Shown in pieces: positions 1 to 6,893 of a DNA stretch of 9,801 nt. The translations under genes and the position numbers were made by a program. Origin of the DNA: Aquificota bacterium (GTDB lineage Bacteria > Thermosulfidibacterota > Thermosulfidibacteria > Thermosulfidibacterales > B14-G1); the NCBI GenBank assembly GCA_003648675.1, contig QMPS01000019.1:1-9801 (forward strand), written 5' to 3'. Every line of letters begins with the position of its first letter. The stretch's first letter is position 1. The notes below the pieces were generated by a model. The model made no database searches, had not been told where the DNA came from, and was given only the letters and a program-made list of their open reading frames with translations.

Positions 1-56
1 CGAACCTGCGACCCCCGGCTTGTAAGGCCGGTGCTCTCCCACTGAGCTATCCGCCT
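1..56 (-). tRNA. tRNA-Val (anticodon UAC), 3' end cut by window edge
   Basis: Read on the minus strand, the sequence folds as the 5' three quarters of a tRNA: a 7-nt acceptor 5' half (AGGCGGA), U8-A9, a D arm GCTC/GAGC, an anticodon stem CCGGC/GCCGG with the 7-nt loop CTTACAA, a 5-nt variable loop and the T stem start GCAGG followed by TTCG. U33 precedes TAC, so the anticodon is UAC, which reads valine GUA-type codons. The T loop, T-stem 3' half, acceptor 3' half and any CCA lie outside the window, so the acceptor pairing cannot be checked and the 5' end could be off by a base. The promoter just upstream supports this as the first gene of its transcript. Confidence 0.93.
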
Positions 57-73
57 CCGCCTTTGCGGGGGAA

Positions 74-102
74 TAGATAACACCGGGTCTGGGCAGTGTC
101 AA
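74..102 (-). promoter_or_regulatory. sigma70-type promoter for tRNA-Val
   Basis: On the minus strand a perfect -35 box TTGACA (97-102) is followed after 17 bases by TATCTA (74-79), which matches the first three positions of the -10 consensus. Transcription would start near 67, about 10 bases before the mature tRNA 5' end, a normal leader for a tRNA gene. The -35 is strong and the -10 weak, so the exact -10 is uncertain. Confidence 0.6.
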
Positions 103-246
103 GGAGAAGGAAAAAAGAGTCGCCACATTTTCCGTTCCCCATTACACCCCTATCTGGCGTGAGAAAGAAGGCCCCGCCCACCTTAAAGGCTTCCATAACT
201 TCAAGCAGCCCTTTCACCTCTTTCATAACTCTAGATCAAGACACTG

Positions 247-274
247 CCCTTTTCCCTCTCCACGAGGAAAAGGG
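247..274. repeat. perfect 9-bp hairpin in the tRNA-ndk spacer
   Basis: CCCTTTTCC (247-255) pairs perfectly with GGAAAAGGG (266-274) across a 10-base loop. No U-tract follows on either strand, so it does not look like an intrinsic terminator. Its role is unknown; it may be a structural element of a leader or an unrecognised RNA, or chance in a region rich in C- and A-runs. Confidence 0.4.
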
Positions 275-358
275 GACCCTCTCTTCCGCAACAGGGCCCT
301 TTAAGATAGAAACACTTCAAGAGAAATGGACTTAGGCCTTTGAAGCTGCGGTCCGAGC

Positions 359-493
359 ATGAAATCGGACATAGAGGCGGAGACCGATCCCTTCACCCCC
401 AAAGGTGGGAAAAAGCTCGCAGCTATCAAAAGGGCCCTGGAGTCCTTTCCAGAGAACAGACGCCCACCTTCGCCTTCAGCCTTTCGACCTTGA
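359..493 (+). CDS. doubtful small ORF, 44 residues, no known function
   Basis: An ATG at 359 opens a 44-codon frame ending at TGA 491-493. The first 34 codons look coding-like: purine-rich first positions, the same codon taste as the neighbours (AGG, CTC, GCC, ACC) and a charged, helix-like stretch ([13 protein letters not shown], residues 18-30). The last ten codons are Pro/Ser-rich and less convincing. There is no Shine-Dalgarno sequence before the ATG, and an in-frame stop at 341-343 rules out a longer N-terminus. I recognise no family. It could be a small protein, a remnant of a decayed gene, or chance. Confidence 0.2.
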   Translation: MKSDIEAETDPFTPKGGKKLAAIKRALESFPENRRPPSPSAFRP

Positions 494-519
494 AAACCAG
501 CCCCGCATCCGGATATATC
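490..519 (+). promoter_or_regulatory. possible sigma70-type promoter for ndk-aroE
   Basis: TTGAAA (490-495) is followed after 18 bases by TATATC (514-519). The 18-base spacing matches that of the better promoters before arsR and rplI in this window. Transcription would begin near 526 and give a leader of roughly 26 bases that includes the ndk ribosome binding site. The -10 is only a partial match, so this is tentative. Confidence 0.4.
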
Positions 520-540
520 CCCCAGAAGTAATCAACCAAC

Positions 541-546
541 GGAGGT
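541..546 (+). promoter_or_regulatory. Shine-Dalgarno site fixing the ndk start
   Basis: GGAGGT ends five bases before the ATG at 552. It decides between this start and an in-frame upstream ATG at 405, which would add 49 residues unlike any nucleoside diphosphate kinase. Confidence 0.85.
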
Positions 547-551
547 TCAAA

Positions 552-971
552 ATGGAGCAGACCCTGGCCATCATCAAACCCGACGCCGTAGAAAGAAACC
601 TGGTGGGAGAGATCCTGAAAAGAGTGGAAGAAGCCGGCTTGAGAATCGCCGCTTTAAAGATGCTCAAGCTGAGCAAAGAGGAAGCCCAGGGCTTCTATTA
701 CGTCCACAGGGAACGTCCCTTCTTCGACAGCTTAACAGACTTCATGTCCTCTGGCCCCATCGTGGTAGCCATTCTCCAAGGAGAGAAAGCCATTGAGAGA
801 TGGCGCAGCCTCATGGGGGCCACGGACCCTGCCAAAGCAGAGGAAGGCACCATCCGCAAGGCCTTCGGACTCAATGTGGAGAAAAACTCCGTCCACGGCT
901 CCGACTCCCCCGAATCTGCAGCTTACGAAATCGCCTACTTCTTCTCAAAAGTAGAGGTGGTCAATTCATGA
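552..971 (+). CDS. ndk: nucleoside diphosphate kinase
   Basis: Transfers the gamma-phosphate from ATP to nucleoside diphosphates through a phosphohistidine intermediate, balancing cytosolic NTP and dNTP pools. The 139-residue product has the usual family length. It begins [10 protein letters not shown] (residues 4-13, including the phosphate-contacting Lys9), carries MGATDP (88-93) and FGLNVEKN (105-112), and ends in the active-site signature NSVHGSDS, with catalytic His115. The start is the ATG behind GGAGGT; the frame is open further upstream to 405 but that part is not conserved. Its stop overlaps the aroE start (ATGA), so the two genes are probably translated in a coupled way. No key residue is missing. 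Confidence 0.97.
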   Translation: MEQTLAIIKPDAVERNLVGEILKRVEEAGLRIAALKMLKLSKEEAQGFYYVHRERPFFDSLTDFMSSGPIVVAILQGEKAIERWRSLMGATDPAKAEEGTIRKAFGLNVEKNSVHGSDSPESAAYEIAYFFSKVEVVNS

Positions 972-1807
972 AGTGGGCCGCTCTCCTGGGAAACCCCCTG
1001 GGCCATACCCTGTCCCCCCTCATTCACAACGCCGCCTTCCAGCAGGCGGGGATAGAGGGGACCTACATCCCCATACAAGTGAAGATAGGCTACCTTGAAG
1101 AGGTAGTAACAGGCCTCTGTTTCATGGAGAACCTCCTGGGGTTCAACGTAACCGTCCCTTTCAAGGAAGCCACCAAAAGGCTCATGGATTTCTCCAGTCA
1201 GGAGGTGGAGCTCATCGGTGCTGTGAATACAGTGAAGAGGGGAGAGGACAAGCTTATCGGCTATAACACCGACTGGTCCGGCTTTCTGAAAGCCCTGGAA
1301 GAGGCGTGGGGGGCGAACCTGGAGGGCAAAAAGGTCCTCATTCTGGGAGGAGGAGGAGCAGCCCGGGCCGCCATCTACGCCCTCCACACCCGGAAGGCAG
1401 GAGAGATCCTGGTGGCCATGAGGTCCCACGCCAAGAGCGAGAAACTGATAGAGACCCTCTCCTGGACATCTATCAACGTTATTACCTTCGAAAAGGGAAC
1501 CATCGAAAAAGCCCTGCCAGAGACGGATCTGCTGGTGAACGCTACCCCCCTGGGGCTCAAGGGAGAAGCCATGCCTTTCTCTCTAGCCCCCATGAAGGAG
1601 AAAGGATTTGTCATGGACCTCATCTACAACCCCCCCATCACTCCTCTCCTCCAGGAAGCGAAAGAACGGGGGCTTAGGTGCTCCAACGGCCTCTCCATGC
1701 TCCTCTACCAGGCCCTGGAAGCCTTCTACATCTGGACAGGTCACTCCCCCGACCCCCATCCCATAAAAAACCTGCTCAAAAACTGGGAAAACACTACGGC
1801 CGCTTAA
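968..1807 (+). CDS. aroE: shikimate dehydrogenase (NADP+)
   Basis: Reduces 3-dehydroshikimate to shikimate in the pathway to chorismate and aromatic amino acids. The 279-residue product has the normal length. The N-terminal substrate domain shows [10 protein letters not shown] (8-17), where the usual shikimate-binding SxS is TLS with Thr14 and Ser16, and [10 protein letters not shown] (58-67) with catalytic Lys66; GAVNTV (84-89) and NTD follow, with catalytic Asp102. The NADP-binding half shows the glycine-rich GGGGAARA (127-134), then NATPLGL and a C-terminal Gln-containing helix (LYQALEAF). The ATG at 968 overlaps the ndk stop by four bases, and the frame is open upstream to 800 only as a shadow of ndk. 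Pairing with ndk has no obvious metabolic logic beyond housekeeping. No terminator is visible after it. Confidence 0.96.
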   Translation: MKWAALLGNPLGHTLSPLIHNAAFQQAGIEGTYIPIQVKIGYLEEVVTGLCFMENLLGFNVTVPFKEATKRLMDFSSQEVELIGAVNTVKRGEDKLIGYNTDWSGFLKALEEAWGANLEGKKVLILGGGGAARAAIYALHTRKAGEILVAMRSHAKSEKLIETLSWTSINVITFEKGTIEKALPETDLLVNATPLGLKGEAMPFSLAPMKEKGFVMDLIYNPPITPLLQEAKERGLRCSNGLSMLLYQALEAFYIWTGHSPDPHPIKNLLKNWENTTAA

Positions 1808-1824
1808 AAAAGCCATGTTAAACC

Positions 1825-1858
1825 TTGACTATCTCACTAATATTCTAATATATTAATG
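1825..1858 (+). promoter_or_regulatory. arsR promoter overlaid by a palindromic operator
   Basis: TTGACT (1825-1830) lies 18 bases before TATATT (1849-1854), a near-consensus sigma70 promoter. The -10 box sits inside a perfect inverted repeat TAATAT (1838-1843), six bases, ATATTA (1850-1855). Allowing one mismatched pair the symmetry extends to a 24-base palindrome, 1835-1858. This AT-rich 6-6-6 pattern is the type bound by winged-helix ArsR/SmtB repressors, and a bound dimer would cover the -10. Autorepression of the adjacent arsR gene is therefore the natural inference. The predicted transcription start near 1860-1862 leaves only 2-4 bases before the ATG. Confidence 0.75.
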
Positions 1859-1863
1859 TCATC

Positions 1864-2184
1864 ATGGTGGTAAAAGACGAAAAAAGAGAGCAGATTAACG
1901 AAAGGCTGTACAGTGACCTGGCCGATTATCTGAAGGCCTTGGCCCACCCCACTCGGCTCCGCATCCTCAAGGCCCTCCTGAACGGCGAGATGTGTGTCAA
2001 ATCCCTGTGGGAAGAGCTGGGCCTCCAACAGTCCAACGTCTCCCAGCACCTCACCACCCTGAAAAGCAGAGGCATCATATCCTCACGAAGGGAAGGGGCC
2101 AAAATCTGCTACTCGGTGGTGGATCCCAGGGCCAAAGAGGTCCTCCAGATCCTTCTGGAATCACCTCCTTCTGAAGAGGACTGA
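1864..2184 (+). CDS. ArsR-family winged-helix transcriptional repressor
   Basis: A 106-residue DNA-binding regulator of the ArsR/SmtB family, whose members are dimeric repressors released from DNA by metals, oxidation or reactive sulfur. The signature runs from LKALAHPTRLRIL (23-35) through the helix-turn-helix LGLQQSNVSQHLTTL (52-66) to the wing SRREGAKICYSV (74-85). At the helix-3 metal site, where classical ArsR has CVC, this protein has C-V-K, keeping Cys44 but not the second Cys; the only other Cys is Cys82 in the wing. It is therefore unlikely to bind arsenite by the standard alpha-3 site and its inducer is unknown. The ATG has no Shine-Dalgarno sequence and lies just after the predicted transcription start. 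Its own promoter carries a matching palindrome. Its last 24 bases overlap the 3' end of the opposing ubiB-like gene. No target gene beyond itself is evident. Confidence 0.9.
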   Translation: MVVKDEKREQINERLYSDLADYLKALAHPTRLRILKALLNGEMCVKSLWEELGLQQSNVSQHLTTLKSRGIISSRREGAKICYSVVDPRAKEVLQILLESPPSEED

Positions 2185-3840
2185 CCCCACTAGAAAAAAA
2201 GCCATAAACCCCGCCAACCCGTAGGAAAAAAGGGAGAATAGGGGTATCCCACACACTGTGAACCTTTGGGCCCAAGGGAGCCCCATGGTCCAGGTCCCCA
2301 ACAACACAAAAAGAATGAAGAGGAGGGTAACGGTGAGCCTCAGGGAACTCCTCTCCATTCCTTCCACCATCTCCTCCAACCCTTCATGGACAAAGGTGAC
2401 TTTCACCTCACCCCTGTTGAACTTCTGGAGGGCCTGGAGAAACTGGAAGGGCAGGGTCCTCACCCCTTCTTTGAGAAACTCAATCTCCTCTTCGAAGGAC
2501 TCCCTCAGAGCCCGGGGAGTCCTTCGACTCTTCATGATCCTTAGGGCGAAGGGAGCCACCAGCTCTATGACGTTGAGGTGAGGATCCAGATAGCGAAGGT
2601 CGCTGTCCACCAACACCAAAGCCCTGCCCAGGAGGTAGAGCTCAGGAGGAAACCTCACTCTATACCGAAGGGAGAGATGGATCACCTGATTCACGGCATC
2701 CCCCAGAGGCATACCCTCAAGGGACCGAGAGAAATAGGGCTCCAGAAGGCCCATGAGCTCCAGTTTGAATCGTCTCTCGTCCAAGGCCTCCTCTACCACC
2801 CCCACCTTTTTGAAGATCCGAATTATCCCATCGTAGTTGCGCTTCACTATCTGAATGAGAAGGCTGGCAATAGAGTTGCGCATGGCCCTGTCCAGATACC
2901 CCATCATGCCGAAATCCACATAGACCAGCTCGCCTTTCCCCCCCACCAGGAGGTTGGAGGGATGGGGATCGGCATGGAAGAAGCCATCCTCCAGCACCTG
3001 TTTCATAAATGCCATGGCCAATCTCTTGGCCACTAGCCTTCTCTCTATACCCATGGAGTCCAGCTCTTCAGGCCTGTCCAGAGGAATCCCTTCCACCCTC
3101 TCCATGACCAACACGCTAGAGGTGGTGAGATCCCAGTGCACCTGGGGAATAACCACCCATGAGACTCCCCGGAAGTTGGCCCGGATCTTCTCCGCACTGG
3201 CAGCCTCCACGGTGAAGTCCATCTCCCTCCGTATGGTGAAGGCGAACTCTTCCACCAGATCCACGGGATGGTAGATGCGGAGCTCGGGCAGGTAGCGGTC
3301 TACCAGTCGAGCCAGAAACCTCATCACCTCTATGTCCCTTTCCACTGTCTCCCTAATCCCAGGCCTCAACACCTTCACCACCACCGTCTCACCGGAAACG
3401 AGATCTCCCCGATAAACCTGGGCTATGGAGGCTGAGGCCAAAGGCTCCCTCTGAGGGATATCCACAAGGCTCCTCCACCCCTCACCCCATTCTTCCCTTA
3501 AAAAGGACTCCACCTTCTCCCAAGGAGCAGGTTCTACCTCGTCTCGGAGCTTCTGGAGTTCCTGGATAAACTCAAGTGGCAAAAGATCGGGGCGAGTAGA
3601 AAGGATCTGTCCCAGCTTTATGAAGGAGGGACCCAGCTCTTCCAGGACCCGTCTCAGCCTCTGGGCGGGGGTGAGGGGAGCCCTTTCTTTGAACCTCAGG
3701 ATGCGCCTCCCAACAGAGAGAAGATAGGAAAGGCCCGTCTTCTCCACCACCCAGCCAAAGCCGTACTTCACCAGCACATTGATGATCTGGCGAAGACGCT
3801 GGGCCTCCCGATAACCGAAGGGGAGGGGTCTCCACCTCAC
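2161..3840 (-). CDS. ubiB: UbiB/ABC1/ADCK-family atypical kinase (quinone biosynthesis accessory ATPase)
   Basis: UbiB-family proteins are membrane-anchored, protein-kinase-like ATPases that support ubiquinone (and in some bacteria probably other quinone) biosynthesis. Numbering from the chosen GTG start (559 residues): the family-specific KxGQ motif is K-L-G-Q (75-78) in GPSFIKLGQILSTRPDLLP; the Ala-rich loop ASASIAQ is at 135-141; the nucleotide-site Lys is Lys156 in VVKVLRPG; the catalytic loop HADPHPSN holds Asp291 and Asn296; DFG is at 309-311. Two C-terminal hydrophobic segments (about 501-520 and 532-555) are the membrane anchor. The GTG lies four bases after the yhaM stop, with AAGGG upstream; the frame is open to 3921 but those 27 extra codons lie inside yhaM and do not resemble the family N-terminus. 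It is last in the five-gene unit. Whether its quinone is ubiquinone or menaquinone cannot be told here. Confidence 0.9.
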   Translation of the reverse strand: MRWRPLPFGYREAQRLRQIINVLVKYGFGWVVEKTGLSYLLSVGRRILRFKERAPLTPAQRLRRVLEELGPSFIKLGQILSTRPDLLPLEFIQELQKLRDEVEPAPWEKVESFLREEWGEGWRSLVDIPQREPLASASIAQVYRGDLVSGETVVVKVLRPGIRETVERDIEVMRFLARLVDRYLPELRIYHPVDLVEEFAFTIRREMDFTVEAASAEKIRANFRGVSWVVIPQVHWDLTTSSVLVMERVEGIPLDRPEELDSMGIERRLVAKRLAMAFMKQVLEDGFFHADPHPSNLLVGGKGELVYVDFGMMGYLDRAMRNSIASLLIQIVKRNYDGIIRIFKKVGVVEEALDERRFKLELMGLLEPYFSRSLEGMPLGDAVNQVIHLSLRYRVRFPPELYLLGRALVLVDSDLRYLDPHLNVIELVAPFALRIMKSRRTPRALRESFEEEIEFLKEGVRTLPFQFLQALQKFNRGEVKVTFVHEGLEEMVEGMERSSLRLTVTLLFILFVLLGTWTMGLPWAQRFTVCGIPLFSLFSYGLAGFMAFFLVGSVLFRRR

Positions 3841-3844
3841 AGGC

Positions 3845-4789
3845 CTAACCCTTATAGATGTAGCGCTGAAAGACCCTATGGTAAGCGGTCCAGTTCCCCT
3901 CCCGGTCATCCCTCTCCACAAAGGAGAGGAAACCGGAAACCTTGGCGTCCAGCTGGTCCATATAGTAGACCACCAGAGCCTCGGGGATCTTGGGCCTCTT
4001 CAAAGCACCCTGGTCGGGCTCTCCATGGTGGCTGGCAATGATGTGTAGGAGCTTCTCCCCCTTCAGACGGGGAACCTCCAGAGCCTCTAAGGCGCTACCA
4101 ACCATCTCCAGCCCCAGGGCCACATGTCCCAGAAACCTACCTTCGTCGGTGTACTCTATGGAAAGTCCTTCCCAGGCCAACTCCTTCGCCTTGCCTATAT
4201 CGTGGAGGAGGGCACCGGCAATGAGGAGATCCCTGTCGAGACGGGGATAGAGGGAAACCATCTCTAAGCAGGCCCGAGCCACGCTCAGGAGATGGTGCAG
4301 GAGTCCACCTACATAGGCGTGATGTACCCTCTTGCCTCCCGGCACCTCCACAAGCTCCTCTAACTCGCGGGAAGAGAAGAAAAACTTCAAAACAGCTTGG
4401 TAGTCAGGATCATCCACCTCCTCCACCATCTGGAGAACCCCCTTAGTCAACTCCTCCATGGGGACGGGAGCATGGGGTCTCAGATCCCGGGCAGAGAATT
4501 CCGAAGGTTTCAGGGAAGAGAGAACCAGTTGAAGGCGGCCATTGTAGAGCTTCACATCACCTTCCACCAGAAGAACCCTCCCCTCCTGGGCCAAAGCCTC
4601 AAGGTCAGGGGTCAACTCCCAGAGTCGAGCTTCCACCATCCCCGTCCCATCCCGGAGGGAGAGGGAGAGATAAGGAGAACCATCCCTTTTGCTCAGAACC
4701 TCCTTCCTCTCCACCAAGAGGAGAGAGGAGACCCTCTGCCCCTCTGCGAACTCACTGATCCTCTTTCTCTTCCCCCCTTCATCTTTCAT
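3845..4789 (-). CDS. yhaM: YhaM-like 3'-5' exoribonuclease (OB-fold plus HD domain)
   Basis: YhaM-family enzymes are metal-dependent 3'-5' exonucleases that trim RNA (and DNA) ends. The 314-residue product matches the family's length and layout: an N-terminal OB-fold nucleic-acid-binding domain (about 15-95, with YLSLSLRDGTG and VEARLWE), then an HD phosphohydrolase-type domain. Metal-ligand candidates are the paired His165-His166 (GGLLHHLLSVA), His196-Asp197 (GALLHDIGK), His222 (GHVALG), His254-His255 (IIASHHGEP) and Asp278/Asp281 near YYMDQLDAK. The ATG has AAGGA six bases upstream and overlaps the end of the lutB-lutA gene by 11 bases. Its role in an operon with organic-acid oxidation genes is not obvious; it may simply share transcription. 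Confidence 0.9.
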   Translation of the reverse strand: MKDEGGKRKRISEFAEGQRVSSLLLVERKEVLSKRDGSPYLSLSLRDGTGMVEARLWELTPDLEALAQEGRVLLVEGDVKLYNGRLQLVLSSLKPSEFSARDLRPHAPVPMEELTKGVLQMVEEVDDPDYQAVLKFFFSSRELEELVEVPGGKRVHHAYVGGLLHHLLSVARACLEMVSLYPRLDRDLLIAGALLHDIGKAKELAWEGLSIEYTDEGRFLGHVALGLEMVGSALEALEVPRLKGEKLLHIIASHHGEPDQGALKRPKIPEALVVYYMDQLDAKVSGFLSFVERDDREGNWTAYHRVFQRYIYKG

Positions 4790-6893
4790 TCTTCATCCTT
4801 CCACCATCGGTTCCTTTCCCCATGGCTTCCAAGAGGAAAGTAGCCAAATGCATCACCTTCACAGGCATGCCCTTCTTCTCCACTCCTCCCCTCAACTGCA
4901 TGATACAACTGGGACAGGAAGTGACCAAAACTTCTACCCCCTCTCTCTCCAGCCACTCCAGCTTCCTTTTGAGTATCTCAGCCGAAACGGGAGGACATTT
5001 GAAGGCGTAAAGACCCGCTCCACCGCAACAGAGATGGGCCTCGTCACCTTCCACCAGTTCCACCCCCTTCACCTGAGACAGAAGCTTCAGGGGCTCTTCT
5101 CTAATGCCCAAATGACGTTCCAAATGGCAGGGGAAGTGATAGGCCACCTTGGCCTCGTAAAACCCCGGAAAGGCTCCGTCCCCCAGCTTCTCCAAGATGA
5201 ACTGGGAGAGATCATAGAGGGGAGGCAACTCCCCTCCGTTTTCCTGGTAAGCGTGAATCCCCGACATACAGGTGGCACAGAGGAAGAGGAGGGGTTTTCC
5301 AGGAGGCATATAGCCCAAGTTCTTGACCGCTAGCTCCTCCCACAGACCCATCTCTCCCACGGTACGGGCAGGCAAACCACAGCACTCCTCTCTCATGATC
5401 TGAAGAGAGACTCCCAGACGGGCGAGAAGCTCCACAGCATCCCGACCTATTTGGGGGTAGTAATACTCCACCAGACACCCCGCATAGAGGGTAACTTCGC
5501 CCCCTTTGCCCAGCTCTAAGCCCCTGGACAGTGCCCAGGGATGGAAGGGAGGTTGCTGGGGTCTCTCCAGTATCCTCTCCTGGGTGATAGTCCCAGCGGG
5601 ACCAGGGAGCCTAGAGATTTTCTCAGGAGCCACCAAAGCCGTCAGCCCCACGGCACTCTCCAAGAGCTTCCTTCTAGACACTAAGCGGACAGCCATACGC
5701 TCTGCCTGCCCCTTGTCCTTCGCCAGTTCCTTCACCCGCTCAACCAAGGAAGGAATGGGAATGCCCATGGGGCACACCTCCAGACAGGTGCCACAACCGG
5801 TGCACAGGGAAGCCACCTCCCTGGCCTCCTCCAACCCGTCGGTGATAGCCGTCCAGGCTGCTCCGATGCCTCCCATATAGATATGGGCAAAGGTATGACC
5901 TCCCACGGTCCTATAGACAGGGCAGACATTCATACAGGCACCGCACCGGATACAGCGCATGGCTTCCTTGAAGAGGGGATCTTCCAAGGCCTTTCTCCGG
6001 CCGTTGTCCAGAATGACCACGTGGAACTGCCTCCCCTTCTTCCAGGCAAAAGGACCTGTAAAAATGCTGAGGTAGCTGGAGTATTTGAGTCCTACAGAGT
6101 TTACAGGCAGAATATCGAAGATGGTGAAAGCATCCTCCATCCTCTCCACTATCTTCTCCCAGCCCGTGATGATCACCTGGACAGGAGGCAGGGTAGCACA
6201 GAGACGGCCGTTGCCCTCATTGGTCATGAGGAAAAAGGCAGGAGGATCGGCAGAGACCACGTTGATCCCCGTAATCCCCACATCAGCCTTCAGGAACCTC
6301 TTTCTCAGGTCCTTCCTCACTTCTTTGGTGATAAGATATGGATCGTCAGGCACCTCTCGACCCCAAGCCCCAGAAAAGACCCGAGCCACCTCTTCTTTGG
6401 TCTTATGAATGGCGGGCACAATGAGATGGGACGGCTTCTCCCCTGCCAGCTGGATGATACGCTCCCCCAGGTCCGTCTCCACCACCTCCAGCCCCAGGGA
6501 CTCTAAATAGGGATTGAGCTCTATCTCCTCGCTGGTGATGGACTTGCCCTTCACCACAAGGTTTCCACCCGATTCCTGAGCCAGCCGCCCAATATACTCC
6601 TTGGCAGCCTGGGCATCAGGGGCCAGATAGAAAGTACCCCCTCGGGTCTCCACCTCCTCTTTCACCTTATCCCACAGCTCCTGGGATTTCTCCAAAGCCC
6701 TGTCCTTCATCTCCCGGCATCGGTCCACCCACTCCTGAAAATCGCCCAATCCCTCCAAAGCCAGAGCCCTACCTTCAGCGAACCGGGTCATGGCCCGCTC
6801 TAGGGCCTCCCTCATGATGGGATTCCTCACCACCTCCTGAAGCTTCCTCCAACGGGAGGGGTATTCCTTTAAATCCCTCAACACACCTCTCAT
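4779..6893 (-). CDS. fused LutB-LutA: LUD domain, two 4Fe-4S motifs and CCG (cysteine-rich) domains
   Basis: Likely core of a LutABC/LldEFG-type complex, which oxidises L-lactate (or a related 2-hydroxy acid) and passes electrons onward. In B. subtilis LutA and LutB are separate; here one 704-residue chain holds both. Residues about 60-300 are the LUD domain (VVKGKSITSEEIELN at 113-127, NEGNGRL at 225-231). Two ferredoxin-type motifs follow: C314, C317, C320, C324 and C364, C367, C370, C374. The LutA part (about 465-690) has two cysteine-rich modules: C473 with C504-C505 and C539/C542, then C589 with C622-C623 and C660/C663, as in GlpC and heterodisulfide-reductase-like subunits. The usual AETGT-like signature of LutB LUD domains reads ADPPA here (215-219), so the active site may differ. 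There is no signal peptide or membrane segment, so it is cytoplasmic or peripheral. It overlaps lutC by ATGA. I recall a similar fusion in Desulfovibrio lactate loci. Substrate identity is inferred. Confidence 0.92.
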   Translation of the reverse strand: MRGVLRDLKEYPSRWRKLQEVVRNPIMREALERAMTRFAEGRALALEGLGDFQEWVDRCREMKDRALEKSQELWDKVKEEVETRGGTFYLAPDAQAAKEYIGRLAQESGGNLVVKGKSITSEEIELNPYLESLGLEVVETDLGERIIQLAGEKPSHLIVPAIHKTKEEVARVFSGAWGREVPDDPYLITKEVRKDLRKRFLKADVGITGINVVSADPPAFFLMTNEGNGRLCATLPPVQVIITGWEKIVERMEDAFTIFDILPVNSVGLKYSSYLSIFTGPFAWKKGRQFHVVILDNGRRKALEDPLFKEAMRCIRCGACMNVCPVYRTVGGHTFAHIYMGGIGAAWTAITDGLEEAREVASLCTGCGTCLEVCPMGIPIPSLVERVKELAKDKGQAERMAVRLVSRRKLLESAVGLTALVAPEKISRLPGPAGTITQERILERPQQPPFHPWALSRGLELGKGGEVTLYAGCLVEYYYPQIGRDAVELLARLGVSLQIMREECCGLPARTVGEMGLWEELAVKNLGYMPPGKPLLFLCATCMSGIHAYQENGGELPPLYDLSQFILEKLGDGAFPGFYEAKVAYHFPCHLERHLGIREEPLKLLSQVKGVELVEGDEAHLCCGGAGLYAFKCPPVSAEILKRKLEWLEREGVEVLVTSCPSCIMQLRGGVEKKGMPVKVMHLATFLLEAMGKGTDGGRMKNER

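Larger units (their letters stand above)
57..551. other. 495-base region without a confident gene
   Basis: Between the tRNA and ndk I see no recognisable protein or RNA family. The two longer open frames here (96-335 and 340-531 on the plus strand) give low-complexity, Ser/Pro/Thr-rich or Arg-rich products with no domain, so I treat them as chance. What can be supported is the minus-strand tRNA promoter (74-102), a 9-bp perfect hairpin (247-274), an 11-bp inverted repeat centred on AGGGCCCT (292-302 against 429-439), a doubtful 44-codon ORF (359-493) and a possible ndk promoter (490-519). It could hide an unannotated structured RNA, but I cannot assign one. Confidence 0.6.

Noticed and set aside
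91..249. 10-bp inverted repeat GGGCAGTGTC (91-100) and its complement (240-249)
   Set aside because: One short pair 140 bases apart, partly made of the tRNA -35 box; compatible with chance.
96..335. 79-codon plus-strand open frame
   Set aside because: Low-complexity Ser/Pro/Thr/Lys product, no ribosome binding site, and it begins inside the tRNA promoter on the other strand.
405..551. 49-residue N-terminal extension of ndk
   Set aside because: Not like any NDP kinase N-terminus; the ATG at 552 has a strong Shine-Dalgarno site and gives the normal length.
800..967. 56-residue N-terminal extension of aroE
   Set aside because: Lies wholly inside ndk in another frame; the ATG at 968 gives the normal AroE start and the ATGA overlap.
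1808..1824. A-run after aroE as an intrinsic terminator
   Set aside because: No stem precedes it and the run is of A, not T, on the coding strand.
3841..3921. 27-residue N-terminal extension of the UbiB-like protein
   Set aside because: Lies almost wholly inside yhaM and is unlike the family; the GTG at 3840 fits length, spacing and an upstream AAGGG.
4397..6506. Several long plus-strand open frames (e.g. 4397-4843, 4689-5333, 5883-6506)
   Set aside because: Antisense shadows of yhaM and lutB-lutA, with no domain, biased composition and no ribosome binding sites.
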